DNA from: Spartinivicinus marinus
GTDB taxonomy: Bacteria; Pseudomonadota; Gammaproteobacteria; Pseudomonadales; Zooshikellaceae
Assembly (NCBI RefSeq): GCF_026309355.1
Contig: NZ_JAPJZK010000001.1
Location: 5,166,501-5,230,500 of the forward strand
Length of the DNA stretch: 64,000 nucleotides
Direction of reading: 5' to 3'
How positions within the stretch are numbered: position 1 is the stretch's first letter; each line of letters starts with the position of its first letter. The notes below the pieces were generated by a model. It saw nothing but the letters and a program-made list of their open reading frames with translations. It had not been told where the DNA came from and made no database searches. Below are positions 53,179 through 63,206 of this stretch, one piece after another. A program made the translations under genes and the position numbers.

Positions 53179-54390
53179 TTACAGATTTTGTAAGGCTTGT
53201 GCAGCCTTTAAACTGTTGCAATAGGCATCACGCATAGCATAGTCAGTGATGTTATGCTCTGATAGTTGGTTCCAATTGATTTTTTGCCAGGCACCTTGTT
53301 CATAAAGCATGGTGTTGATCAAAATGGTACCCATTAATCCATTAAAGTTGATAATGGCTTCTTTGTAGCTGTCTGGAACGGGCATAGAGTCGATCAGCGC
53401 ATCTAACGGCTGGTCCATAAAGGCATCCAGGGTGGAGAGCAAGCCGACAAGAAATGAACCTCCTGGGTCGGTTCCAGTGGTGTTTTTAGCTAATAGCTGG
53501 CACATCATGGCACGAACCAGAGCGGTAATGGTTAACTCGTTAGGTTTGTCCGTGAGTTTGCTCAGCATTAAGATGGTTACTAAATTACGTACTTGGGTGA
53601 GGCCAAGAATGGTGATCGCTTGGCGAATGGACTCCACATTTTTTCCTCGATGATAAAAAGAGGAGTTCACCAATTTCAATAGCTTATAGGCAATGCTGGG
53701 ATCTTTATCAATAATGCCAGCCAGGTCATCAAAGTCGATTTCAGGGTTTTGCAACTTTGTGACTAACTCCATGACCACCAGTTTATTGGACTCCATCTTT
53801 TTGCCGCTGAGTACTTCAGGCTTACACAAAAAATACCCTTGAAATAGCTCAAATCCGAGTTGTTTGCAGTACTCGAACATTTGGTAGTTTTCAACTTTTT
53901 CTGCAAGTAGTTTAACTTTATGTTGCTTGAGGGTATTAAAGAGGCTGGCAATTTCTTCCTTGTTGTGTTGAAGCACATCAATTTTAATGATATCAACAAA
54001 TGGAATGGCTTTGATGGTTTGACTGTCTAACTCAAAATCATCAAGGGCGATAGTAAAGCCCTCATCTCTAAGTTTTTTCAGGCAGACCAGTAGCTCTTTA
54101 TCTAATTTAACATCTTCCAGCACTTCTAAAACAAAGCGATCAGGGTTTATCAGCGTTTTTTGTAATAGTAAATTTCGAGTACAGTTGATGTAGGCTGGAT
54201 TGTCTCCAACCAGTTCATCAAGATCAAAGGCGCTGAATACATTGTCCAACAACTCAGAGGTAACCCGGTCTCCATCAGCTGCCTGAAGCGCATCGGGGGT
54301 ATCAGAGCGAAATAATAGCTCATACCCTTGCAATTTTTTACTCTGGTCGACGATGGGCTGTCTGGCCAGTAATGCGGCAATTTCTGTCAT
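53179..54390 (-). CDS. EAL-HDOD signalling protein
   Basis: 403 residues. The N-terminal EAL-like domain (about 5-195) starts ALLARQPIVDQSKKLQGYEL. The signature is ELL (YELLFR), and IALDDFELDSQ keeps one of the acidic pair, so c-di-GMP hydrolysis is unlikely. The HDOD domain (about 200-400) is seen in YKLLKLVNSSFYHRGKNVES and LTQVRNLVTILMLSKL. Such proteins bind c-di-GMP or relay signals to chemotaxis, pili and stress systems. The Escherichia coli YuxH-type architecture is the closest known. It is upstream of tatD. Confidence 0.9.
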   Translation of the reverse strand: MTEIAALLARQPIVDQSKKLQGYELLFRSDTPDALQAADGDRVTSELLDNVFSAFDLDELVGDNPAYINCTRNLLLQKTLINPDRFVLEVLEDVKLDKELLVCLKKLRDEGFTIALDDFELDSQTIKAIPFVDIIKIDVLQHNKEEIASLFNTLKQHKVKLLAEKVENYQMFEYCKQLGFELFQGYFLCKPEVLSGKKMESNKLVVMELVTKLQNPEIDFDDLAGIIDKDPSIAYKLLKLVNSSFYHRGKNVESIRQAITILGLTQVRNLVTILMLSKLTDKPNELTITALVRAMMCQLLAKNTTGTDPGGSFLVGLLSTLDAFMDQPLDALIDSMPVPDSYKEAIINFNGLMGTILINTMLYEQGAWQKINWNQLSEHNITDYAMRDAYCNSLKAAQALQNL

Positions 54391-54540
54391 GATAGGCTGA
54401 TACTTAATAGCTGCACACCTGCTTTTCAGTGTAGAACAGTTAGATTGAATCGTTTACTTACTGTTGAAAAAATTATAAGAAGTGCCTTACAACTATGTTG
54501 AGCCTGTATGTTAAGTCTGTATGTTAAGCCTGCGGCTTTC

Positions 54541-55194
54541 TTACTGGTTAATGACCAATAAGTACTTTTCCGTCGCAGTAGGTTTATTAATGCGATGACT
54601 GACCATTTTAGCATTAAACTGAGCCTGACAACGTTCACTAAGACGCCAGAAAGGGCTGCGGCCAGGATCAGCAATGATGATTTGTTGAACATCAGCATGC
54701 AATGCTCGCCGAATTAAATTATATAAGGTCTCATCCATTGACTCCCAAAAGCAAATATCAGAGCCAACTAAGGTATGTTGGCCTTTTAATTGCCTGGTAG
54801 TGATTTTTTCAAACCGATTACGTTTAAATTCAACTTGCACTTGGTTTAAATTGGCATGCAGAGCTAAATAAGCAGCAACATGTTTATCAGCATCCACTGC
54901 GGTAACACTGGCATGATATTGTTTAGCTAAGAATACACTGGTAATGCCCCAACCACAGCCTAATTCCATGACCTTGGTTCGTTTAGGCAGAGGGTGCTTT
55001 TTTAAGTAATTCATTAATACGAAGCCAGATTGCCAGATTCTATGGCCATAGATTGCAGGCTGATACCCTTGGGCTTTTAAATCTTTAATATATTGATGGC
55101 TGCCTTTTAATATTTTAACGCCGCAGCTGGTTATTATGTGTTTTGAAGATTTTCTTGTTAATTTTGACATAATGTAAACTGAATTACTCTCCAT
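54541..55194 (-). CDS. Class I SAM-dependent methyltransferase
   Basis: 217 residues from ATG 55194; the second ATG at 55170 (MSKLTRKSSK) is also possible. The SAM-binding motif I is VMELGCGWGITSVFLAKQ (about 75-92), followed by the acidic VTAVDAD. LVGSDICFWESMDETLYN fits motif IV of the methyltransferase-16/ETFB-lysine-methyltransferase-like group. The substrate may be a protein lysine or a small molecule. It is monocistronic. The upstream bases show only a weak ribosome binding site. Confidence 0.8.
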   Translation of the reverse strand: MESNSVYIMSKLTRKSSKHIITSCGVKILKGSHQYIKDLKAQGYQPAIYGHRIWQSGFVLMNYLKKHPLPKRTKVMELGCGWGITSVFLAKQYHASVTAVDADKHVAAYLALHANLNQVQVEFKRNRFEKITTRQLKGQHTLVGSDICFWESMDETLYNLIRRALHADVQQIIIADPGRSPFWRLSERCQAQFNAKMVSHRINKPTATEKYLLVINQ

Positions 55195-55397
55195 TTATGC
55201 TCTTCGTGAGTGATTTATGTTAGTTATTTTAATACTTTGGCAAATAAATAAAAGAGTAATAGACCTGTTATTCTTCATTGCTAATAAATATGCGTAGTGG
55301 ACATATTTTGATTAGTTTATATTGGTATATTGAAGAAAATTATTAGCCATGTTAATAGAGTAGTATCTATCGAAGTAAGCCAGTAAGGATATACTCA

Positions 55398-56153
55398 ATG
55401 TTTGAGACGTTAAGCCTTGAAATAGGGCTATTATTATTTGCAATTGCCTGCTTGGCCGGCTGTATAGATGTGATTGCCGGTGGTGGTGGGTTATTGGTGT
55501 TGCCTACGTTATTATCTGTTGGTTTAAGTCCCGCTCAAGCATTGGCGACTAATAAATTACAAGCCAGCTTTGGTACAAGTACAGCTGTTATACATTTTAC
55601 CAGGAAAAGACAAGTCGATATTAAGTCGTTACTGTTTGCGATTGGCTGTACTTTTATTGGTGCTGCCGTGGGAACGGTAGTGGTGCAATTAATAGATAAC
55701 GCCATTCTTACCCAGTTAATACCTATTTTACTAATAGGGATTGCCATTTATATGTTGGTAAATCCTAATATCAATACTCATCAGCAACAACAAAAAATAA
55801 CAGGAAAAACCTTTGCTATGTTGATCGGAGTTGGTATTGGTTTTTATGATGGTTTTTTTGGCCCAGGAACAGGCACTTTTTTTACCATTGCTTATATGAC
55901 CTTAATGGGATTTAGCCTGACTCAAGCCACTATTCACAGCAAAGTACTGAATTGGGCAAGTAATATTGCATCGTTAGTGTTTTTTATTTTAGGCGGGCAG
56001 GTAGTGTGGGCAGTGGGATTGGTCATGGCGGCTGGTCAGGTGGTGGGTGCTTATTGTGGTTCTCATTTAGTGCTAAAACAAGGCAGTAAAATTATCAGGC
56101 CATTACTCGTCATTATTTGTGTAGTGATGAGTGTGAAGCTATTAATGGATTAG
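55398..56153 (+). CDS. TSUP-family sulfite/sulfonate exporter-like protein
   Basis: 251 residues with about eight membrane helices. The two internal-repeat signatures of TauE/SafE proteins are visible: AGGGGLLVLPTLLSVGLSPA (about 28-47) with NKLQASFGTS, and GFYDGFFGPGTGTFFTIA (about 150-167) with SKVLNWASN. The length is typical. The family exports or imports small anions such as sulfite, sulfoacetate or related organics. The substrate is not predictable here. It is monocistronic. Confidence 0.9.
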   Translation: MFETLSLEIGLLLFAIACLAGCIDVIAGGGGLLVLPTLLSVGLSPAQALATNKLQASFGTSTAVIHFTRKRQVDIKSLLFAIGCTFIGAAVGTVVVQLIDNAILTQLIPILLIGIAIYMLVNPNINTHQQQQKITGKTFAMLIGVGIGFYDGFFGPGTGTFFTIAYMTLMGFSLTQATIHSKVLNWASNIASLVFFILGGQVVWAVGLVMAAGQVVGAYCGSHLVLKQGSKIIRPLLVIICVVMSVKLLMD

Positions 56154-56312
56154 AGTGATTAGCTATTCACTTTGGAGTTAACATGAAAGAATCGTGAGGG
56201 TCATAAGGTCATCTAAAATAATGTAATTTAATAATGATGATAACAAAGCCTAGAAGTATTAGTGATGGGTATAGGTGTGGAAGAGTATAGGTATGGTAGT
56301 AGGAGGTAAGGT

Positions 56313-57032
56313 GTGAACGATGTAATCCGTTATTTTCTTTTAGTCATCACTGGGCTAGTCTCTCTCAACGCAATGGGGCAGCAATTTTCTCACCAAGGAC
56401 CACCTGCTCGTATTGTCGAGCTCTATACATCAGAAGGCTGTAGTAGTTGTCCGCCAGCTGATCGCAGTCTGTCAAAACTTACAGCTGCACCAGGGCTATG
56501 GCAAGACGTTATTCCTCTGGCATTTCATGTGGATTATTGGAATTGGCTGGGTTGGAAAGATCGCTTCAGTAAAGCCGAATTTTCAGCTCGGCAGCGGGCA
56601 TTAAGTGCTAATGGTAATGTTCGCTCGGTCTATACCCCTGGATGGGTGGTGGATGGTGCTGAATGGCGAGGCTGGTTTAAAGGACAGGGACTACCAAGAC
56701 AAAAATCTCAGCCAGCACCTGAGCTGACTATAGATTTAACTAATAATCAAGCTACCGTAACATTTGCTAAAACCGGCAACTGGCAAGCTAACTTTGCGCT
56801 GTTAGGGTTTAATTTACAAACGGCAATAAAATCCGGAGAAAATCGTGGTAAAAATCTGGCCCACGATTTTGTGGTATTAGACTTTCAACAGCAAGTGCGT
56901 GAACAATCCGTATGGCAATTTACTATACCGGTAGAACTGCTTAACAATCAAAAATTAGCCGTCGTTAGCTGGATAACCCGGCCTGAACGATTTCGACCTG
57001 TTCAGACCGTAGCAGGATGGTTAGAAAAATAA
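56313..57032 (+). CDS. DUF1223 thioredoxin-like exported protein
   Basis: 239 residues from GTG 56313, preceded by AGGAGG. The signal peptide (about 8-24) ends near NAMGQQ. The DUF1223 core follows: RIVELYTSEGCSSCPPADRS (about 35-54), with a CxxC pair, then FHVDYWNWLGWKDRFSK and YTPGWVVDG. The CSSC motif in a thioredoxin fold suggests redox activity in the periplasm. It converges with the M20 peptidase gene. Confidence 0.85.
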   Translation: MNDVIRYFLLVITGLVSLNAMGQQFSHQGPPARIVELYTSEGCSSCPPADRSLSKLTAAPGLWQDVIPLAFHVDYWNWLGWKDRFSKAEFSARQRALSANGNVRSVYTPGWVVDGAEWRGWFKGQGLPRQKSQPAPELTIDLTNNQATVTFAKTGNWQANFALLGFNLQTAIKSGENRGKNLAHDFVVLDFQQQVREQSVWQFTIPVELLNNQKLAVVSWITRPERFRPVQTVAGWLEK

Positions 57033-57081
57033 ACAACTTATTTTATTATACCCAAACCATAAAAACCATACGAGAAGGGTA

Positions 57082-58848
57082 TTACTCGTTTTTCATTACA
57101 TTCAATAGAGACTGCTGCAATATTTTAGCACTCGCTTTTAATTCATTAATGGGAGCACCTTCATTAACCCCATGGTAATTGACCGGAGGCCCCATTGTTC
57201 CACCTGCAAACATGGGCCCCACGGCAAGTAAGTTAGGATGCCCTTTGGCATCAGTACCTCCGCCAATAGCTAGTCGAGGACATTCTTCACCTTTCACTGA
57301 TTTATAAGCGGCATCGATATATTTAAATAAAGGGCCATCAACTCGGCGTATGTCTGGAGCGGTGGAGCGTTGAGTGAAAGATTTTATTTGGCTTCGATGT
57401 TGTTGGTTAAATGTATCGGTCAGCTCAGAAAATATCGCTTTAAAGCGACTATTGCCTGGTAAAAAGCCTTCAGTAACTCCATCCCACTGAGAGGTTTGAT
57501 GGCCTGTTGCATAACGAATGTCCACCCTTAGCCGTATTTGCTTATCATTAGCTTTTACTCGAGTGACTGCGTAAGTGGTACCATTATCCTTGTTGAAAAC
57601 ATCATCATAAGCTTGTAATAACTGTGGGTGTTTTTCGCCAAAAACATAAGTGCCCCACATCCACTCAATAAACTGGGTCATTTGGCTGAAATCATTCTGA
57701 GCGAGATAACCTTGATTAACCTTGCCTGCTAAATAGTTTGCAAGTGAGACCAGTGGGTTTGCACCTTCAGCTCGGTTTGCATGGGGCACTGAGCCATGCT
57801 GAGCACCTGCAACTTTGGTCGTTAGAATTAATTGATCACCTTCTAACATGACTTTTAATGTAGCAGGACGATAATTAGCATCATCAAATGTAAACTGTTT
57901 ATAGTCAGTCATGACTTGTTTTGCATAGGCTTTTAGTTGATGCCTAGGGCCTTTTATAATCGCAGTCGCAGTGTCTGGAATCTGGTTTGAAGGACCCGCA
58001 GGGGTAAATAAGTCTGCTATCCACAACTGGTTGTATGACTGTTGAGGCTGTCTTGGCAAAGTGAAAATGGGCCGTTCAATCCCTTTTTCAGCTCTGACAC
58101 ACCAAGCAGAATCAAATACGACACCTACAGTAGGAGGTTGCTGCCTAGGGTCTTTCATATAATGTGGCATACTCATCCCTGTTTCTTCAGAAGTATCAAA
58201 TAGAATTTCCAGTTGCCAGTCATCAAGTAAAGGGTTGCCATCAAGTTCTTTAGCAAGGGATTGTAACGTTAGTAGGCTGACCACCGCGGGCCCTTTATCA
58301 TCAATGGCGCCTCTCCCTACTAGAAAATCGGTCAGTTGACCACGGTATTGGTGTTGTTCGATTCTTGCTTCAAAAGGGTTCCAGTCGCTATTACCGGGTG
58401 GGACAGTATCTAAATGGGCGATAATAGATGCTTTTTTAGTTCCTCTGCCTATTCGATAGCCAAATAACCAGTAATCACGTCCTCTTATGTGCTTTTTCCA
58501 TTCAAAGGGTGAAAATTTATCTACTCTCTGTTGAGAGTTGAAATCATTCATTATGCCATTAATATGGTCGCGTAAATTAGCCATATTCTGTCGCATAACG
58601 GTTTCATTTGTGCGATCAGGCGTACGATAAGTGGCATATTTGATAAAAGCTTGAGTCGTGGGTAACAGCTGTTTATCAATTAGTTGATCAAGAGAAGTTG
58701 TATCGGATGGTGATGATTTTTGGAATAGTTGGCAGCCGCTAACGGACAACAGTCCAGCTAATAAACCAATAGCAGCTAATGATGAATAAAAAGATCGTTT
58801 TCCAGCAGGATTACTTGGGAATGATCGTTTTTGGTATGACTGGTTCAT
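57082..58848 (-). CDS. M20-family metallopeptidase lipoprotein
   Basis: 588 residues from ATG 58848, chosen because GGAGG precedes it; a longer frame to 58920 adds 24 unlikely residues. The signal peptide ends in SVSGC, a probable lipobox, so the protein is lipid-anchored. M20 zinc-site motifs are IIAHLDTVPPG, GRGAIDDKGPAVVSLL and LFDTSEETGMSM, with a C-terminal IGGGTDAKGHPNL. M20 enzymes cleave dipeptides or deacylate amino acids. The N-terminal 60 residues plus a long lid domain make it larger than most dipeptidases. It lies next to the chitinase, in the same direction. Confidence 0.85.
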   Translation of the reverse strand: MNQSYQKRSFPSNPAGKRSFYSSLAAIGLLAGLLSVSGCQLFQKSSPSDTTSLDQLIDKQLLPTTQAFIKYATYRTPDRTNETVMRQNMANLRDHINGIMNDFNSQQRVDKFSPFEWKKHIRGRDYWLFGYRIGRGTKKASIIAHLDTVPPGNSDWNPFEARIEQHQYRGQLTDFLVGRGAIDDKGPAVVSLLTLQSLAKELDGNPLLDDWQLEILFDTSEETGMSMPHYMKDPRQQPPTVGVVFDSAWCVRAEKGIERPIFTLPRQPQQSYNQLWIADLFTPAGPSNQIPDTATAIIKGPRHQLKAYAKQVMTDYKQFTFDDANYRPATLKVMLEGDQLILTTKVAGAQHGSVPHANRAEGANPLVSLANYLAGKVNQGYLAQNDFSQMTQFIEWMWGTYVFGEKHPQLLQAYDDVFNKDNGTTYAVTRVKANDKQIRLRVDIRYATGHQTSQWDGVTEGFLPGNSRFKAIFSELTDTFNQQHRSQIKSFTQRSTAPDIRRVDGPLFKYIDAAYKSVKGEECPRLAIGGGTDAKGHPNLLAVGPMFAGGTMGPPVNYHGVNEGAPINELKASAKILQQSLLNVMKNE

Positions 58849-58965
58849 TGAGCCTCCATGCACTTTGTTATTATTTTTTAATACAAAATAACAATTCAGG
58901 CTCAGAGAGTAAACCAACAAAGTAGCTAAAAGCAGTTGTTTAATAAGCAGATTAAGAAAATAAAG

Positions 58966-59005
58966 ACTAGTCAGTTTTTGATTACAGCTTCAAAAGCTGA
59001 CTAGT
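58966..59005 (-). terminator. Terminator after the chitinase gene
   Basis: ACTAGTCAG (58966-58974) pairs with CTGACTAGT (58997-59005), with an inner CAGCTT/AAGCTG stem-loop in the loop. On the minus strand it is followed by CTTTATTTTCTT. It lies 42 bp after the chitinase stop. Confidence 0.7.
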
Positions 59006-59046
59006 AAGAAACAATAGTATACCTTTCATACAAGGTTCTTGATCCA

Positions 59047-61680
59047 TTAATCAGCTACTAATAAACACTGATGCTTGCCTAACGATTGCCACACACTGGC
59101 TTTCCCAGGCTCTTCCCCTTTTGTCCACCATTTGGCTTTGTAACGGGTACCCTGATGGTGAATAGTGCTACCTGCTGGGTAAGCTTTATTGGCTTGCCAG
59201 CTTAATATCACTTTACTCAGTAGTTTCCATGCTTCTGTTTTGCCTGGTTCATTGCCAGAATTCCACCAGTTGGATTGCCAAACCAAAAAGTGATGGCTGA
59301 CTTTAGCGCCTGACTGATAGGTTTTATTAGGCTGCCAGGCAGGGTGGTTTTTGGCATTAGGGTCTTTATTACAATCATTGCCTGGGTCACCACTGGTTAC
59401 TTGCAAAGACCAAAGGCGTTGCACATGAGTTTGACCATCACTAACACTTAATCCAAATTTAAAAACGGTGTCTTGTTGTACAGCAGGTGTTGTAAAGCTG
59501 ATTTTATCACGCTGAGTATTATTAACTTTAATCCCATTAGGTATTTTCCATTCGAAGCTCAGCTGATCACCATCCGGGTCAGTTGATTGGCTGGCATCCA
59601 GGGTAACTGCTGTATTGGCTTTTGCTTGGGTAGGGCCCGAAATTTTAATTTGAGGTGCTCGGTTACCTGGGGTGGTTGCGTCACAAAAGGCTTTGCCATC
59701 AAACTGAAATACTTCAGCGCTATGCAGGGTTTCTTTGACTTTAGTGGGATTTCCCTTATTGTCAGTGGCAATCACTTCACTAGTCACTGTCCCTGCATAA
59801 GGCTGGTTAAACTGGTAATAACTGCCGTCTTGTAAAGGGTTACAGACGGCGGCATTCATGGCATTTAAAATTAAGCCATTATCTGTTTGAGCCTCCCAGG
59901 CGAAAATACCCCCTAAGCCGTATTTTTTAATTAATTCACCTTTGGCAATTACCGAGCGAGGGGAGTCAAAGGCCTCTACATGAGCATAATGATAATTGTC
60001 GTTATTCAGGTTGGTATGAGGTTGCCAAATATAGGCGGATTCTGCTTGTCGATCATAATACAAATGTTGTGTATCTTCTTGCATAAAATGATCGTAAACA
60101 TCACGAAAGTCACTAACGCCAAATTCAAAAGTGCCTTTGTTACCTAGCCCCTTACCATTACTGTTGCTCCATTGTTGGGCTTTACCATGCCAGTAAAACT
60201 TGGCATGTTTGGCTTTTGTTTTCACATATTGCCAGCCACGACTATAACTAGCAGCACCAATCGTTAATTTGGCCATCGGGAATTCAGGGTATAATTGCTG
60301 AACCGTTTTTACAGAACCTTCTACACTATAATTACGCATCACTTTGGCTACAGGTACTGGTTGGCCATTATGTAAAATAATATTTCCTAACTCGTCAGTG
60401 GCATTACCTTCAACATTATAGGCACCTGCAACCGGTTTGGCATAAACACCGGTATGATGCGCAGGGTCTTTTCCCCAAGCGCCATAAAGGTCATAGGTCA
60501 TTAAATTAATAAAGGTAAAGTCATTTTTAAGTGCATTTAAATCAACAGCGGCCAATTTAGCTGGAGAGGCTGAAAGTGCTGCTGTTAATTGAAAACTGTT
60601 ACCAAATTCGTTAGTCAGTGCTTGACGTAGAGCTTTTACAAAAACAGTAAAATTCTCTCGATCTTCTACATAACCTGCCGTTAAATTAGGACTTAACCCT
60701 GATCCACCCGGAAATTCCCAATCTAAATCGACACCATCAAATACCCCAGGATACGCTTTGATGGTATCAATAATGGATTGGATAAATGTCTGCTGCCGTT
60801 CTGGCGTTTTTACCATATCATAGAATGGATCACTCAATGTCCAGCCACCAACGGATAACATGCCTTTTAAATGAGGAAATTGCTGCTTCATGGCTTTAAT
60901 GGAATCGAGTAGGTGAGGATAAGCTAAATAATCATAAGGTGATATTTCAAAATCTTGTTGTTTTTTGGTTACGCCAATTTTAACTAAATCACCTTTTAAG
61001 TTGTCATGTTGATCGGGTGCTAAGCCTTGACCACAGCTGGCTCGCATGACTGCTTTGTTTCTTGAGTCTTTACCAAACTGAATGTCTAACCCATTATTTT
61101 CTGTGGCATTTGGCCGTTGATAATCGCAAATACCAACAAAAGAATAAAACAGGTGAGTAATATTATTAGCAGCAATATAGTCAGCGGTATAGGCTCGCTC
61201 CCAAACACCCCATTCACCCATATATAGCCCTACTATTTTGCCACTGTGGGTGACATTAAATGGCTGGTGATGTTCTTTGGTAGCAGTCCAGTTTCTGTCC
61301 TCTGATTTTACCAAGCGAATTTTTTTATATTGAATTTCATTTTTCCAGTTTAATCCGGTCCGTTCAGCCAGGTAAATGTGGTAGTCACCTGGACGAAAAC
61401 CTGCGTACTCTTTAAACGGGTCTTGTTCATCCCATTTCCAATCGTAAAATAATTTGAAATGGTTACGTTTGCCTGTATATTTACTGACTTTAAAATCATA
61501 AGGCACTGTCATCGTTTGGTCAGGTATATTACCTGACTCTGCTTGAGTTATTTCTACCGAGTTGGCGGTTGTCGATGTAGAGATGAAAAAACTAACCATA
61601 CCAGTAAATAATGAAGATGCAAAAAAATGGTTGTTATTTTTTGCATCAAATTGTCTTTTGCTTGTTAGGTGATCAACCAT
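59047..61680 (-). CDS. Secreted multi-domain GH18 chitinase
   Basis: 877 residues. A signal peptide (about 20-42) is followed by a ChiA-type N-terminal beta domain, then the GH18 barrel (about 150-640). The active-site motif DGVDLDWEFPG (about 313-323) has the catalytic Glu. LTIGAASYSRGW and FAWEAQTDNG are other family blocks. A PKD-like domain (DASQSTDPDGDQLSFEW, about 690-706) and two CBM5/12 modules (AWQPNKTYQSGAKV and SWQANKAYPAGSTI) bind chitin at the C-terminus. A GGGAGGG site precedes ATG 61680. The first 20 residues are an unusually long polar extension before the hydrophobic stretch. Confidence 0.95.
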   Translation of the reverse strand: MVDHLTSKRQFDAKNNNHFFASSLFTGMVSFFISTSTTANSVEITQAESGNIPDQTMTVPYDFKVSKYTGKRNHFKLFYDWKWDEQDPFKEYAGFRPGDYHIYLAERTGLNWKNEIQYKKIRLVKSEDRNWTATKEHHQPFNVTHSGKIVGLYMGEWGVWERAYTADYIAANNITHLFYSFVGICDYQRPNATENNGLDIQFGKDSRNKAVMRASCGQGLAPDQHDNLKGDLVKIGVTKKQQDFEISPYDYLAYPHLLDSIKAMKQQFPHLKGMLSVGGWTLSDPFYDMVKTPERQQTFIQSIIDTIKAYPGVFDGVDLDWEFPGGSGLSPNLTAGYVEDRENFTVFVKALRQALTNEFGNSFQLTAALSASPAKLAAVDLNALKNDFTFINLMTYDLYGAWGKDPAHHTGVYAKPVAGAYNVEGNATDELGNIILHNGQPVPVAKVMRNYSVEGSVKTVQQLYPEFPMAKLTIGAASYSRGWQYVKTKAKHAKFYWHGKAQQWSNSNGKGLGNKGTFEFGVSDFRDVYDHFMQEDTQHLYYDRQAESAYIWQPHTNLNNDNYHYAHVEAFDSPRSVIAKGELIKKYGLGGIFAWEAQTDNGLILNAMNAAVCNPLQDGSYYQFNQPYAGTVTSEVIATDNKGNPTKVKETLHSAEVFQFDGKAFCDATTPGNRAPQIKISGPTQAKANTAVTLDASQSTDPDGDQLSFEWKIPNGIKVNNTQRDKISFTTPAVQQDTVFKFGLSVSDGQTHVQRLWSLQVTSGDPGNDCNKDPNAKNHPAWQPNKTYQSGAKVSHHFLVWQSNWWNSGNEPGKTEAWKLLSKVILSWQANKAYPAGSTIHHQGTRYKAKWWTKGEEPGKASVWQSLGKHQCLLVAD

Positions 61681-62087
61681 TACATTCCCTCCCTGGAAAT
61701 AGTGGATATAAGTTAACTAAGACCTTTTTTTAAAGAGTTATTATTGTTGGTAAGTAACAGGTTAAGTATAGCGTAATATCACTTGATTTATAGGCCTTAC
61801 ATTAGTAGGCGATTGGTTTTAAAGTGGTTTGCTGCGATGAGCTGTGGCAGATAAAAGCTGCTGGGAAAAATGCCTTATTTTTAATGCGTTGCAATATATT
61901 AGTAAAAAGCTAATTAAAATTAATAGTATATAATAATAGTTATTTTTGCTGTGAGTAGTCGAGCGGATATTTCAAAATAAGACTTTTGTCTACTATTTAG
62001 TAGCAGTATGATTTTTATGATTGTGAGTCATGACGTAATGTGACAGGCAATTATTTTATACTTCTGAACTGCTTTCATTACTAAAGC
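61681..62087. other. Promoter region of the chitinase
   Basis: About 407 bp, AT-rich. I looked for a c-di-GMP or other riboswitch and for repeats and saw none. The chitinase promoter should be here. Confidence 0.4.
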
Positions 62088-62345
62088 TTGCGCAGAGGCC
62101 ATAAACAATTAGTAGAGGTGCCCTATGATGCGGATCAAGTCTTCATGCACGGTGATTTTCAGTGGCCTTATGGCACTCCTGATGGAGGGCATGATGGTAT
62201 AGAGTGGTCTTTAGTTGCTCAGCCAAACGATAATATTGGAATAAAGGCAGTTGATATTGGTGCAGGCCATTGGAAAGAATGGGTAGAAAATAGACCCTCA
62301 ATAGCCTTTAGACTCTTAATAGTCTTATCCCAGACTTTTGGGTAA
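62088..62345 (+). pseudogene. Probable gene fragment, unknown family
   Basis: 85 codons from TTG 62088, with an in-frame stop just upstream (62082). The middle part (VFMHGDFQWPYGTPDGGHDG and SLVAQPNDNIGIKAVDIGAG) reads like authentic protein, with Trp, Asp, Gly and Asn spaced as in a folded domain. There is no ribosome binding site, and the end overlaps the convergent LysR gene. It may be a fragment of a larger gene whose N-terminus has been lost. It could also be a small real gene. Confidence 0.35.
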
Positions 62346-63206
62346 ATGTTGGCTAAGATAATCTACAAACAGTCGTACTTTTGGAGACAGATGGCGGTTG
62401 TAAGGATAAACGGCCCACACTGCTGTTTGAGGCGGTTGGTATTGATCCAATAATACTCGCAGCTCACCTCGTTCAATTGCCGGCTTAACATAATAGTCTG
62501 GCAGTTGGGCGAGCCCCAGCCCTTTACTTACTGCGTTAAATAAAGCAGGACCACTGTTACAACGCCAACGTCCCTTGACTCGATACTCCTTTAACTTACC
62601 TTCCAGCTGGACCAGCCAGTAGTCAGTTGAGCCGATTAAGCAATTATGCTGCTGAAGCTCTGATAGGGTGTGAGGCGTACCAAACTGTTTTAAATAGCAG
62701 GGGGTTGCACAGATAAACAATCGACGGGGGCCAATTCGTTTAGCAATCAATGAGGAGTCTTTAAGAATGCCCATGCGAATCGCCAGGTCATAGCCTCCTT
62801 GAATAATATCTAGGTTTTGATTACTGAGGTTAACATCAATGGCAAGGGCTGGGTGCTCAGCTAAAAAGTCATTCAGCAGTGGAATAATAAATCGCTCGCC
62901 AAAGGTAGTGGCAACGGTCATTCTAAGCAAACCTTGTGGTGTAGTTTGCATATCTGACACAGAAAGCTCTGCTTGAAGGAAGCCACTAAGTAAGTGTTGG
63001 CACTGTTCAAAATAGACTCTGCCTACATCCGTTAAGGTGACTTTTCGGGTGGAGCGATACAATAGTTGAGCACCAAGTCTGGCCTCCAGGCGTGAGATCA
63101 GCCGACTTACATGGGAGTTAGAGACATTCAACTGCTCGGCAGCAGCTGAAAAGCTCCCTTGTTTAACCACTTCCACAAATGCTTCGATGCCATCCCAGCG
63201 ACTCAT
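62325..63206 (-). CDS. LysR-family transcriptional regulator
   Basis: 293 residues. The winged helix-turn-helix covers about 1-60 (GSFSAAAEQLNVSNSHVSRL). The effector domain follows (about 90-290) with GLLRMTVATTFGERFIIPLL and a DLAIRMG block typical of the AaeR/DmlR-like group. AGGAGCAA lies before ATG 63206. It is divergent from the GlxA-type AraC gene, with 344 bp between starts. Its own operator may be the dyad at 63278. Confidence 0.92.
   Translation of the reverse strand: MSRWDGIEAFVEVVKQGSFSAAAEQLNVSNSHVSRLISRLEARLGAQLLYRSTRKVTLTDVGRVYFEQCQHLLSGFLQAELSVSDMQTTPQGLLRMTVATTFGERFIIPLLNDFLAEHPALAIDVNLSNQNLDIIQGGYDLAIRMGILKDSSLIAKRIGPRRLFICATPCYLKQFGTPHTLSELQQHNCLIGSTDYWLVQLEGKLKEYRVKGRWRCNSGPALFNAVSKGLGLAQLPDYYVKPAIERGELRVLLDQYQPPQTAVWAVYPYNRHLSPKVRLFVDYLSQHLPKSLG

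Noticed and set aside
61681-62087. c-di-GMP riboswitch upstream of the chitinase
   Set aside because: The expected conserved GEMM blocks are absent.
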